Shown piece after piece: positions 40,369 through 47,970 of a stretch of 64,000 bases of DNA. Origin of the DNA: Microbacterium hatanonis (GTDB lineage Bacteria > Actinomycetota > Actinomycetes > Actinomycetales > Microbacteriaceae). The stretch covers positions 2,075,880-2,139,879 of the forward strand of contig NZ_VRSV01000001.1 in the NCBI RefSeq assembly GCF_008017415.1, in the 5' to 3' direction. The translations under genes and the position numbers were made by a program. Each line of letters opens with the position of its first letter. Within the stretch, counting starts at the first letter, position 1. The notes under the pieces were generated by a model that worked only from the letters and a program-made list of their open reading frames with translations, ran no database searches and was not told the origin of the DNA.

Positions 40369-40730
40369 CGCGAACGCGCCGCGCCTCGGATCGTGAGGCC
40401 GACCGCGGTGACCGCGCCGCCGGCGACCAGGAGCCAGAACACTCCCTCGCCGCCGGTCGCGGGCAGCTGACCCGACGCGCCGTTGCCCGACGAGCCGTTG
40501 CCCGGCCCGGTCGTCGAGCTCGACGACGGCTGCGGCCACGGGGTCGGATCGATCGTCGCCGTGGGCGACGGGGTCGGGGTCGCGGTGCGCTCGGGGATCT
40601 CGACGACGAGGGTCATCGAGTCACCGTCGGCGGGCTGGGCGAAAGCCGCGCCCGCCGGCAGCAGGAGAGCGCCCGCGACCACTGCTCCCGCGACGATGCC
40701 GACCGTTCTGCGTCCGTTCGACGTTCGCAC
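40341..40730 (-). CDS. Small LPXTG-anchored surface protein
   Basis: A 129-residue exported protein with an N-terminal signal segment (TVGIVAGAVVAGALLLPAGA, cleavage near AFA-QPAD), a mature region of only about 60 residues rich in Pro, Thr, Ser and Gly, then LPATGGE, a hydrophobic stretch and a basic tail (RGAARSRQ), which is a sortase substrate. The short ectodomain with DSMTLVVEIPE may be a stalk, or what remains of a longer surface protein. The GTG at 40730 has GGAG seven bases upstream. Its 3' end overlaps ligC tail to tail. Confidence 0.7.
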   Translation of the reverse strand: MRTSNGRRTVGIVAGAVVAGALLLPAGAAFAQPADGDSMTLVVEIPERTATPTPSPTATIDPTPWPQPSSSSTTGPGNGSSGNGASGQLPATGGEGVFWLLVAGGAVTAVGLTIRGAARSRQSSTSPRS

Positions 40731-40884
40731 CCTGATTCTCCGATTCCCGGCCGCCCTTGGCCGTTCGACGCTGTCGGCGTTTTGTCGCCTCTCCCCACGA
40801 TATCGTGATCGACCCGCGACATGCGACATCGGATCCACCCATCGCGGCGTCGCCGGTCCCACGCCGGGCGCGCACCGGGATTGC

Positions 40885-41913
40885 TCAGGACGCATCGGGC
40901 TTGCGGGCGCGGGAGGGCTGCACGCGGGGCGGCTCCCCCGGCATCTTGGGGAACTCGGGCGGAAACGGCAGCTCGCCGAGGCCGGCGGCCAGATCGCGCT
41001 CCCACCACTCCAGCAGCACCCCGATCCGGCCACGCCGATCGAGGATCCCCCGCCAGGGGTCGCCGACGTCGGCCAATCGCTGCGGGACGGTCCGCACGGT
41101 GAAGGCGTGCGGATCCACGTCGTCGAGCTCGTCCCACGTCACCGGCGTGGAGACCGTGGCCGTCGGGAGCGCGCGCGGAGAGTAGGCGCCGGCCATGGTG
41201 CGATCGCGGTTCGCCTGGTTGAAGTCGACGAAGATCCGCTCTCCGCGCTCCTCCTTCCACCAGTTGGTCGTCACCCGATCGGGCATTCGCCGCTCGAGCT
41301 CGCGCGCCGCCGCGATCACCGCGTGCCGCACGTCGAGGAACTCGTGGGTCGGTTCGATCGGGCAGAACACGTGCAGTCCGCGGTTGCCGCTGGTCTTGAT
41401 CCACGGTTCGAGCCCGGCGTCATGGAGCACCTCGCGCAGTCCATGGGCAGCCACGACGGCCTCGGCGAACCCGGTGCCGGGCTGGGGGTCGAGGTCGATG
41501 CGCAGTTCGACCGGTCTGTCGGTGTCGTCGGCGAGCGACGCCCACGGATGGAAGACGACCGTGTTCATCTGCGCGGCCCACACCGCCGAGGCGATCTCGG
41601 TGAGGACGAGTTGCGGATGCGTGCGTCCGCTGTTGTAGGTGACGGTCACCGCTTCGACGTAGTCGGGCGCGCCCTTCGGCGGGTTCTTCGAGAAGAAGCT
41701 CTCGCCCTCGACGCCGTCGGGGAACCTCTCCAACGACACCGGCCGGTTGCCGTTCGCCGCGAGGAACGGCTCCGCCACGGCGACGAAGTACTCCGCGAGC
41801 TCGCGCTTGGTGATCCCCGCCTCCGGCCAGAGCACGCGGTCGGGGCTGGACAGCCCCACCTCCCGGTCGCCATCGGGGCCTGGAACGGTGAGGGTGATGC
41901 GCGCAGACGCCAT
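40885..41913 (-). CDS. LigD-type polymerase/primase domain protein (Prim-PolC-like)
   Basis: A stand-alone archaeo-eukaryotic primase-like polymerase domain of 342 residues, the type that fills gaps in end joining and short-patch repair. It shows PDRVLWPEAGITKREL, FFSKNPPKGAP, the metal-binding pair in RIDLDPQPG, TSGNRGLHVFCPI and WWKEERGERIFVDFNQANRDRTM. A TAGTGT box is six bases before its ATG. LigC is separated from it only by the LPXTG gene. Adjacent LigC and polymerase-domain genes are also known in M. tuberculosis (Rv3730c-Rv3731). A paralogue is at 56265-57497. Confidence 0.92.
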   Translation of the reverse strand: MASARITLTVPGPDGDREVGLSSPDRVLWPEAGITKRELAEYFVAVAEPFLAANGNRPVSLERFPDGVEGESFFSKNPPKGAPDYVEAVTVTYNSGRTHPQLVLTEIASAVWAAQMNTVVFHPWASLADDTDRPVELRIDLDPQPGTGFAEAVVAAHGLREVLHDAGLEPWIKTSGNRGLHVFCPIEPTHEFLDVRHAVIAAARELERRMPDRVTTNWWKEERGERIFVDFNQANRDRTMAGAYSPRALPTATVSTPVTWDELDDVDPHAFTVRTVPQRLADVGDPWRGILDRRGRIGVLLEWWERDLAAGLGELPFPPEFPKMPGEPPRVQPSRARKPDAS

Positions 41914-41919
41914 CCTCCG

Positions 41920-41925
41920 ACACTA
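41920..41925 (-). promoter_or_regulatory. -10 hexamer, leaderless start of the Prim-PolC-like gene
   Basis: TAGTGT on the minus strand, six bases before the ATG at 41913. Confidence 0.45.
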
Positions 41926-41972
41926 GGGCGGGGCGCAGCATCCGTCACCCCTGCGGGCGTCGGACGAGTCGG

Positions 41973-42995
41973 CTACGAGGAGGCGTCGGCGAGGAGGGCG
42001 GTCAGCTCTGCGCGGGGCACGCGGATCCACGGACCGCCCGGGTCGACGATCACGCCGGTGAGTCCGGTATCGGCGGCGAGGGCTTTGCCGAGCTGATCGG
42101 CCGTCACCGGCAGGGCCTGGTCGCCGCGACCGAGGCTGAGCACTTCGAGCGGGTGGGAGAACACCTCGAGGTAGCGGTCGCCGTCGGCCGTGCGCGATTC
42201 GGCGATGCCGACGGGCCCGCCCTCCTCGGTGCGCCGGACGGCGATCCACAGGGGCGCTTCGGTCAGCGCGGCGGCGATCGCGGGCGCCGTCTCGTCGGTG
42301 CGAGGGCTGGCGAGGAGGGTCTTGATCGTCAGCGCGGCGTGCGCCTCGTCGACTGCCCGCTGAAGGAGAGGCTTCGGAAGCACGGCGCGGGCGGAACCCG
42401 AAGACGGATCGATGACGATGCCCTCGTAGGGTCCGTCGAGCACGTGGCGCAGCACCGTGAGAACCGGTTGCGCCATCGCGGAGGTGTCGGTGTCGCCGTC
42501 GGCCGTGACGCTTGCCTGGAGAGCGGTTCCGGAGCTGTAGACGAGGACGTGCTGCTTCTCACCGCGCCGGGTCACCGCGAGCGGAAGACCGCGGCCCTCT
42601 GCGAGCAGCACCCTCGCGTCGCCCTTGACCCGCAGATAGAGGTGCCCCTGGAGCAGCTGCCGCGCGACGTTCATGAGCGTGGTCGGCGTGGGCGGGTCGG
42701 GCAGCGCGGCCAGAGCATCGCGCAGGAGCACGTTGTCGTACACGCCCGGGAGCGACTCGTTCGGCGCGGGGGCCTCGGCGGGCACCGTGCGGGCCTGGGG
42801 TCGCGGGTCGGGGGCAGGAGCGGGCGGCTGGGATGCGCCCACACCCTGGAACGTGGACAGCGAGATGCCGACCGATGCCGCGGGATCGCTCGCCGGCTCG
42901 ACCGGCGGGGCCACGGCGTCGGCGACGCCCCCTTCGTCGGGGACCTCGGGGGCGGCCGGACGGTCGGAGTTCTTTCGACGCGAGAAGAGAGCCAT
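41973..42995 (-). CDS. SseB-family protein with two tandem domains
   Basis: A 340-residue cytosolic protein. After a Pro/Ala-rich spacer (about 20-85) it carries two SseB-like units, the first at about 90-215 (LYLRVKGDARVLLAEGRGLPLAVTR; LRHVLDGPYEGIVIDPSSGS) and the second at about 220-340 (LWIAVRRTEEGGPVGIAES; LTGVIVDPGGPWIRVPRAEL). SseB proteins in Actinobacteria are linked to stress or sulfur-enzyme functions, without a firm biochemical role. The ATG at 42995 is seven bases after TAGGCT. It is divergent from the DUF6907 unit. Confidence 0.72.
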   Translation of the reverse strand: MALFSRRKNSDRPAAPEVPDEGGVADAVAPPVEPASDPAASVGISLSTFQGVGASQPPAPAPDPRPQARTVPAEAPAPNESLPGVYDNVLLRDALAALPDPPTPTTLMNVARQLLQGHLYLRVKGDARVLLAEGRGLPLAVTRRGEKQHVLVYSSGTALQASVTADGDTDTSAMAQPVLTVLRHVLDGPYEGIVIDPSSGSARAVLPKPLLQRAVDEAHAALTIKTLLASPRTDETAPAIAAALTEAPLWIAVRRTEEGGPVGIAESRTADGDRYLEVFSHPLEVLSLGRGDQALPVTADQLGKALAADTGLTGVIVDPGGPWIRVPRAELTALLADASS

Positions 42996-43002
42996 CCGTT
43001 TC

Positions 43003-43008
43003 AGCCTA
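43003..43008 (-). promoter_or_regulatory. -10 hexamer, leaderless start of the SseB gene
   Basis: TAGGCT on the minus strand, seven bases before the ATG at 42995. Confidence 0.45.
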
Positions 43009-43092
43009 ACCCGAGGCTCCGTCGACGCACGGTGCGGGCCGCACGGTTGCGCCCGTGACGGCCTCGCTTCCTCGCGACGACGCGACCGGCGG

Positions 43093-43098
43093 TAGCAT
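43093..43098 (+). promoter_or_regulatory. -10 hexamer before the small ORF / DUF6907 unit
   Basis: TAGCAT is six bases before an ATG at 43105. Confidence 0.5.
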
Positions 43099-43104
43099 GT
43101 ACAC

Positions 43105-43230
43105 ATGCGTATGCGAGCCCCGGTCGGCGAGCACGCGATGTCGGAACCCCACGCTTTACTGGGCGGAGAGGTCGTGCCCACCTCACCCAGCGATGACGGA
43201 CGTCGAATGGCGAGAGGGGAGCCCCGATGA
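43105..43230 (+). CDS. Candidate 41-residue leader ORF coupled to DUF6907
   Basis: An open frame beginning six bases after TAGCAT and ending in TGA that overlaps the ATG of the DUF6907 gene, so translation could be coupled. It starts MRMRAPVGEHAM. Codon use is poor for this genome (TTA, AGA, CGA, CGT), so it may not be a functional protein; it could instead be a 5' leader whose translation matters. No family recognised. Confidence 0.35.
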   Translation: MRMRAPVGEHAMSEPHALLGGEVVPTSPSDDGRRMARGEPR

Positions 43231-43589
43231 GCGACGACGAGGTTCGGCGCAGACCCGAGAGCCGCGGCTCGTCCTGCCCCTTCGACTGGTGCACGACGCG
43301 ACACGGCCAGACGACGCACGAGGCCGACGAAGACCACCGCAGCGGCGGGCGCTCGCTCACCCTGACACTGCGCGACGAACGCGACGGCGCCGCGATATCG
43401 ACCGCGGAGGTCGAGGTCGGCCTCCTCCGCCGGCGCAGCGACACCCGCACCTGGCTGGTGATCGAGGACGGTCGCGACATCCGGGTGCACATCACCGCGG
43501 AGAGCGTCCACGACCTTCTGGATGCCGTGCTGGCCGATCCCGCCGTGGCGGACGAACTCGGCATTCCCACCGGGGACGGCGAGCGCTAG
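43227..43589 (+). CDS. DUF6907-like small protein
   Basis: A 120-residue protein. Near the N-terminus it has CPFDWCTTRHGQTTHEADED, a Cys/His cluster that fits the DUF6907 family and may bind a metal, followed by a beta-rich core (SLTLTLRD, AEVEVGLLRR) and a helical tail. The function is unknown. AGGGGAG is six bases before the ATG at 43227. The stop overlaps the last codons of pcrA on the other strand by four bases. Confidence 0.6.
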   Translation: MSDDEVRRRPESRGSSCPFDWCTTRHGQTTHEADEDHRSGGRSLTLTLRDERDGAAISTAEVEVGLLRRRSDTRTWLVIEDGRDIRVHITAESVHDLLDAVLADPAVADELGIPTGDGER

Positions 43590-46033
43590 ATCTTCGCGAT
43601 CGGGGCGATCTTGATGAGGAGCTTCTTGGCGCCGACCGTGTCGAACCTCACGTGCGCGACGCGCTTCGCGCCCTCGCCCGTCACGGCGTCGACGCGGCCC
43701 TCGCCGAAGTCGTCGTGCCGGATGCGGTCACCCGATGCGAGCACGAGGTCGCCGTTGTCGCGAACCTTCGCGGGGATGCGATTGGGGAACTTGTCGATCG
43801 CCGTCGACTTCGGCGCCAGATCGTCGCCGTAGCGCTTCGAGCCCCAGCTGCCGGAGTCGGAGCCGCCCGATGGACGGGCGTTGAGAGCGCGGGAGCGAGA
43901 GCCGCCGCGCGAGTTCACATCACCGGGCGATTGGCGCCAGTCGATGAGCTCCGACGGAACCTCCTGCAGGAACCGGCTGGGCATGGCCACCGTGACCTCG
44001 CCGAACTGTGCGCGGGTCATCGCCAGTGAGAGGTAGAGGCGCTTGCGGGCACGCGTGATGCCGACGTAGAACAGCCGACGTTCTTCCGCCGGCCCCCCGG
44101 GCTCGTTCGCCGAGATGCGGTGCGGGATGAGGTCTTCTTCTACGCCGGTGAGGAAGACCGCGTCGAACTCGAGGCCCTTCGCCGTGTGGAGGGTCATGAG
44201 CGACACCGACCCCGATGCATCGTCGAGGTCGTCGGCGTCGGCGACCAGCGCCACCTCGCTGAGGAAGTCGATGACCGTTCCCTCGGGGTTGTTGCGCGCG
44301 AATTCGCGTGTCACGGCGACGAGCTCGTCGAGGTTCTCGAGGCGGGCTTCGTCTTGCGGGTCGCGACTGCGCCGCAGTGCGTCGAAGTAGCCCGACTTGT
44401 TGAGCAGCAGGGTCAGCCCCTCGGCGACGGCCGTGGGGGGCGCGAGCTCGCCCGTGGAGGGCAGCATGATCGCCGTCGCCTCCGCGAGGATGGCGTCGAG
44501 CTGCGCGATAGCCGCCTGCAGCTTGGGTCCGACGCCCAGAGCGGAGGAGTTCGCGAGAGCGTCGCGGAAGGTGATCTGCTGGTCGGCCGCGTACCGCGCG
44601 ATCGACGTCTCCGTCACGTCGCCGATGCCGCGCCGCGGACGATTCAGGATGCGGCGGAGCGCCATCTCGTCGGCGGGGTTCGCCACCGCGACCAGGTAGG
44701 CGAGGGCGTCCTTGATCTCGGCGCGCTCGTAGAACTTCGTGCCGCCCATGATCTTGTAGGGCACCGCCGAGCGGATGAAGATCTCCTCCAGCGCACGGGA
44801 CTGCGAGTTCGTGCGGTAGAACACGGCCATCTGCGAGTAGTCGACACCCGTCTTGTGCAGCGACTCGATCTCGTCGGCGACGAACTGGGCTTCGTCGTGC
44901 TGCGAGTACCCGGTGAAGCCGATGATCGGTTCACCGGCGCCCACGTCGGTCCAGAGGCGCTTCTCTTTGCGGTCGAAGTTGTTGCTGATGACGGCGTTCG
45001 CCGCCGACAGGATGTTCTGCGTCGAGCGGTAGTTCTGCTCGAGGAGCACGACCTTCGCACCGGGATAGTCGCGTTCGAACTCGGTGATGTTGCGGATGTC
45101 GGCGCCGCGGAACGCGTAGATCGACTGATCGGAGTCACCGACCACCGTGAGCGACGCGGCATCTTCGCCGACGGGCTCCGGCTCGAAGATCATCATGCCG
45201 CCGCTCGAGGCGACCGGCGCAGCATCCGACCCGATCGGCCGGGTCAGTTCGTGGATGAGTGCGTACTGCGCGTGGTTGGTGTCTTGGTACTCGTCGACGA
45301 GGATGTGCCGGAAACGCCGACGGTACTGGTCGGCCACGTGCGGGAACGCACGGAAGAGGTAGACCGTCTGCCCGATGAGATCGTCGAAGTCGAAGGCGTT
45401 GGCCTTCTGCAGCTCACGCTGGTACGCGCCGAAGATCTCGACGAAGACCCGCTCGACGGGGTCGCTCATGTTCGCCTGGCGCGCGTACGACTCTGCGTCG
45501 GCGAGCTCGTTCTTGAGCTTCGAGATGCGGCTCTGCGTGCCCGCCGGCGTCAGGCCGAACGCGTCGCCCTCGTGCTCTTTGACGAGCCGCTTGATGAGCG
45601 CGCGGGAGTCGCCGGAGTCGTAGATCGTGAACGACTTCGTGAACCCGAACTGCTGGGCCTCGCGGCGGAGGATGCGCACGCACGCGGAGTGGAACGTGGA
45701 GATCCACATGCCCTCGGCGCGGTCGCCGATCAGCGAGCGCACCCGCTCGCGCATCTCGCCCGCGGCCTTGTTGGTGAACGTGATGGCGAGGATCTGGCTC
45801 GGCCAGGCCTCACGGCTGCGCAGCAGCGACGCGATGCGGCGGGTCAGGACGCTCGTCTTGCCCGAACCCGCACCGGCCACGATCAGCAGCGCGGGGCCGC
45901 GATACGTGACGGCCTCGAGCTGTGGCGGGTTGAGTCCGGCGAGCAGGTCGTCGTCGGAGCGCGAGGCGTGATCGGCCTTGTCGAAGCGCCCGGTGACGCT
46001 GCCGACGATGAGGGGCGTGGATGCGTCGGTCAT
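43586..46033 (-). CDS. pcrA: ATP-dependent DNA helicase PcrA/UvrD1
   Basis: A superfamily 1A 3'-5' helicase of 815 residues acting in nucleotide-excision repair and replication-fork maintenance. Motifs in order: Q-motif LNPPQLEAV, Walker A IVAGAGSGKT, AITFTNKAAGEMRER, DEYQDTN (II), GDSDQSIYAFRGAD (III), LEQNYRST (IV), SVSLMTLHTAKGLEFDAVF (V) and VGITRARKRLYL (VI). The C-terminal Tudor-like region contains GDRIRHDDFGEGRVDAV. Between motifs II and III there is an insertion of about 30 residues (GSDAAPVASSGGMM) that contains the 10-mer CGCAGCATCC (45218). A TACACT hexamer lies nine bases before the ATG. Confidence 0.96.
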   Translation of the reverse strand: MTDASTPLIVGSVTGRFDKADHASRSDDDLLAGLNPPQLEAVTYRGPALLIVAGAGSGKTSVLTRRIASLLRSREAWPSQILAITFTNKAAGEMRERVRSLIGDRAEGMWISTFHSACVRILRREAQQFGFTKSFTIYDSGDSRALIKRLVKEHEGDAFGLTPAGTQSRISKLKNELADAESYARQANMSDPVERVFVEIFGAYQRELQKANAFDFDDLIGQTVYLFRAFPHVADQYRRRFRHILVDEYQDTNHAQYALIHELTRPIGSDAAPVASSGGMMIFEPEPVGEDAASLTVVGDSDQSIYAFRGADIRNITEFERDYPGAKVVLLEQNYRSTQNILSAANAVISNNFDRKEKRLWTDVGAGEPIIGFTGYSQHDEAQFVADEIESLHKTGVDYSQMAVFYRTNSQSRALEEIFIRSAVPYKIMGGTKFYERAEIKDALAYLVAVANPADEMALRRILNRPRRGIGDVTETSIARYAADQQITFRDALANSSALGVGPKLQAAIAQLDAILAEATAIMLPSTGELAPPTAVAEGLTLLLNKSGYFDALRRSRDPQDEARLENLDELVAVTREFARNNPEGTVIDFLSEVALVADADDLDDASGSVSLMTLHTAKGLEFDAVFLTGVEEDLIPHRISANEPGGPAEERRLFYVGITRARKRLYLSLAMTRAQFGEVTVAMPSRFLQEVPSELIDWRQSPGDVNSRGGSRSRALNARPSGGSDSGSWGSKRYGDDLAPKSTAIDKFPNRIPAKVRDNGDLVLASGDRIRHDDFGEGRVDAVTGEGAKRVAHVRFDTVGAKKLLIKIAPIAKI

Positions 46034-46073
46034 GTCCCGTCAAGTGTAGGCGCGGGCTCCGACACCCGCCTCG

Positions 46074-46949
46074 TCAGTCGAGCAGCTGCGACGCCGTCCG
46101 CACCCTGCGGAGCGCGCGGTCGAGTTGCCCCCGCCGCGTGTCCGCACGCTCGATCGCCGAGGCGATCAGCCGGTCGTAACCCTCCGTCGCCTCCCCCGCC
46201 CTCCCGGCGCGCACCCTCGCACGCTCGAAGCGTGCGGCCAGCGCGACCGCGTCGCGGTGATCGCCCAGCACGTCGTGCAGGCGCGAGCCGGCTTTGGCCA
46301 TCGACGCCGCCGCGTCGGCGAGCGCCACGGGTCCGGCCTCACCGATGGCCTCGGCGGCGTAGCGCAGGCGCCGCCCCTCCTTGCGCACGTCGTGCAGGCG
46401 GTCCATCGACCCGTCCCGTCGCTTCGCGGCCTTCCGCACGCGTCGCACTTCGCGTCGCAGCACCGCCGTGAGAGCCTGGGTCGCCTCGGCGCCGGCCCCG
46501 ACGAGCGGCGGATCGGCCGCGAACGCGTGCAGCTCCCGCATCCGCCCCTTCGCACGCGGCTGCTCGCTCAGCACCACCAGGCGGGCGTGGAGCCGGGCGT
46601 AGTCGGCCAGCGGCTCGTCGACGAGCCGGCGTCTCATGGCGTCGTCGTCGATGTCGGCGTCGGCCAGAGCCGTGGCGGCTTCGGCGGCCAGAACCTCCGC
46701 GTCGCGGACGGTGCCGAGCTGGCTTCCCCACTCGCGCAGCTGCACACGCAGACGTGCCGAACGCGGGTCGTCGAGGTGGTCGCGGAGCAGCGACAGGATG
46801 CTGCGCAGCCGCCGCACCCGTGTGCGGAGGGCGTGCACGCCGTCGGGTTCATCGGCGAGAGCCGCCGCCTCGGCGTCGAGGACGGCACCCGCCGCTCCGT
46901 GGATCATCGAACGGGCCACGTCGCCCAGGGACTCGTGCGGTGGAACCAT
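46074..46949 (-). CDS. CHAD domain protein
   Basis: A 291-residue all-helical protein. The conserved histidines and basic residues of the CHAD fold, which binds polyphosphate, appear in VHALRTRVRRLRSIL and LHDVRKEGRRLRYAAEAIG. I chose the ATG at 46949 because TAGGGT lies six bases before it; a GTG two codons earlier is also open. It stands alone, 40 bp upstream of pcrA on the same strand. GGATGCTGCG is at 46796. Confidence 0.85.
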   Translation of the reverse strand: MVPPHESLGDVARSMIHGAAGAVLDAEAAALADEPDGVHALRTRVRRLRSILSLLRDHLDDPRSARLRVQLREWGSQLGTVRDAEVLAAEAATALADADIDDDAMRRRLVDEPLADYARLHARLVVLSEQPRAKGRMRELHAFAADPPLVGAGAEATQALTAVLRREVRRVRKAAKRRDGSMDRLHDVRKEGRRLRYAAEAIGEAGPVALADAAASMAKAGSRLHDVLGDHRDAVALAARFERARVRAGRAGEATEGYDRLIASAIERADTRRGQLDRALRRVRTASQLLD

Positions 46950-46955
46950 CCGCAC

Positions 46956-46961
46956 ACCCTA
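46956..46961 (-). promoter_or_regulatory. -10 hexamer, leaderless start of the CHAD gene
   Basis: TAGGGT on the minus strand, six bases before the ATG at 46949. Confidence 0.45.
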
Positions 46962-47062
46962 TTGCCGGCTCCCGCGCGCTCCCGGGGAGCGACGCCCGCA
47001 CATGTGACGACTCAGGGGGAAATCATCGGTCACAGACCTCGACCCGGGTGCGAGCGGCGTTC

Positions 47063-47068
47063 TAACGT
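47063..47068 (+). promoter_or_regulatory. -10 hexamer upstream of the tRNA-like gene
   Basis: TAACGT lies 11 bases before the 5' end of the tRNA-like fold; no good -35 is seen. Confidence 0.4.
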
Positions 47069-47079
47069 GGAACCGTCAT

Positions 47080-47155
47080 CGCGGCGATCCGGGCGGTCCC
47101 GGGCATCGGTTCATACCCGATTGCGTGGCGGGTTCGACTCCCGCCGTCGCGTCCA
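47080..47155 (+). tRNA. tRNA-like gene, anticodon CAT, with unusual D arm
   Basis: A 76-base cloverleaf can be drawn. Acceptor stem CGCGGCG (47080-47086) pairs with CGTCGCG (47145-47151; one G-T pair), discriminator T, and CCA is encoded (47153-47155). The anticodon arm is ATCGG / CCGAT around TTCATAC (T33, anticodon CAT at 47112-47114, A37). The T arm is GCGGG / CCCGC around TTCGACT, which is standard. The D arm is not: CCGGG and CCCGG close a four-base CGGT loop, and the usual T8, A14 and A21 are missing. CAT would read Met, or Ile if modified. It could be a specialised tRNA, a decayed one, or a tRNA-like RNA. Confidence 0.6.
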
Positions 47156-47185
47156 CTCCTGCTCTCGGCGCAGCATCCGTTCCCG

Positions 47186-47255
47186 GCGTAGGACATGGCG
47201 GGAGCGTAGGACGCCTCGGCGCGAATCGTCCTACGTCGGCGCCATCTCCTACGTC
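47186..47255. repeat. Nested inverted-repeat element, copy 4 (different unit)
   Basis: Outer arms GCGTAGGACATGGCG (47186-47200) and CGCCATCTCCTACGTC (47240-47255) pair with few mismatches; inner GCGTAGGACG (47204-47213) pairs with CGTCCTACG (47227-47235). The unit GCGTAGGAC is used twice direct and twice inverted. It lies between the tRNA-like gene and the convergent marR gene. CGCAGCATCC is at 47169, just before it. Confidence 0.74.
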
Positions 47256-47319
47256 CGCGACCGGGCCGGGCGGTCTGCCCCAGCGTTTCGCCGCCCGAGT
47301 GAGAACCCTGGGCTGCCGG

Positions 47320-47784
47320 TCACCCCGCAGGGGTCTCCCCGACTGCGAATTCGCGATGCGCGGTCGCGACCGCCTCGAGGAACTCCGCGATCACGCCCTG
47401 TTGCTGCGGCGTGAACGAAGCACCGACCTCCTCGACACGGCGCTCGAGGGGCGACAACTCCGTCGAGACGAGCTCGCGGGCGGCGTCCGTGGGGACCAAA
47501 CGAAAACGGCGCCCGTCGACCTCGTCGCGGCGCCGCTCCATCCGTCCGGATCGGACCAGTCGATCGATGATCTCGGTCGCGGAGGATCGGGTCACCCCGA
47601 GGCGAACGCTGAGCTCGGCCGGCCCGATCGGAGCGGCCGCGAGCACGATGTGCTCGATCGCCGCGGCATCGGTGGTCGAGAGTTCCATCCGTCGGGCGGT
47701 GGCGAAACCGGCCTGCACTGTCGCGTCGTGCAACTCCCGGAGGAGCGACGCGAAAGCGGATCGCTGAGCGTCCGCGGAATGCAT
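47320..47784 (-). CDS. MarR-family transcriptional regulator
   Basis: A 154-residue winged-helix regulator: the DNA-binding part is PIGPAELSVRLGVTRSSATE with the wing DEVDGRRFRLVPTDA, and long N- and C-terminal helices provide the dimer interface. The effector is unknown. It is divergent from the metQNI operon across a 186-bp region that is unusually AT-rich next to its start, so metQNI and its own gene are candidate targets. The ATG at 47784 is six bases after TATATT. Confidence 0.9.
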   Translation of the reverse strand: MHSADAQRSAFASLLRELHDATVQAGFATARRMELSTTDAAAIEHIVLAAAPIGPAELSVRLGVTRSSATEIIDRLVRSGRMERRRDEVDGRRFRLVPTDAARELVSTELSPLERRVEEVGASFTPQQQGVIAEFLEAVATAHREFAVGETPAG

Positions 47785-47970
47785 GTAGTTAATATACAGC
47801 TTTGCTAGTAGTTAGATTTCCGAACTAGTTTCGACTCCCACCCGCCGCGACTGTTGCCGACTGTGACGCACCGAATCCCGCCGTGACGCGAGTGCTGGCT
47901 AGCGTGACCCGAAGCACCTGGAGAGTTCCACATCCGGACCCCTGCGACGTTCTCAGCAAAAGAGGCCCCC
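47785..47970. promoter_or_regulatory. MarR/metQ divergent regulatory region
   Basis: The region contains TATATT (47791-47796, minus strand; six bases before marR), two direct copies of GTAGTTA, and CTAGT...ACTAG arms ending in the palindrome AACTAGTT near 47823-47830, likely MarR sites. For metQ, TAGCGT near 47900 is a possible -10, followed by a leader of about 60 bases ending in AAGAGG before the ATG. I see no SAM riboswitch in this leader. Confidence 0.5.

Noticed and set aside
47012..47043. CRP-like site (TGTGAC ... GTCACA)
   Set aside because: The half-sites are about 20 bases apart, too far for a CRP/FNR dimer, and no suitable promoter is next to it.
47080..47155. Selenocysteine tRNA
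   Set aside because: The anticodon reads CAT rather than TCA, and there is no long variable arm or eight-pair acceptor stem.
47900..47970. SAM riboswitch in the metQ leader
   Set aside because: The leader is only about 60 bases long and I cannot find the conserved SAM-I, SAM-II or SAM-IV cores.
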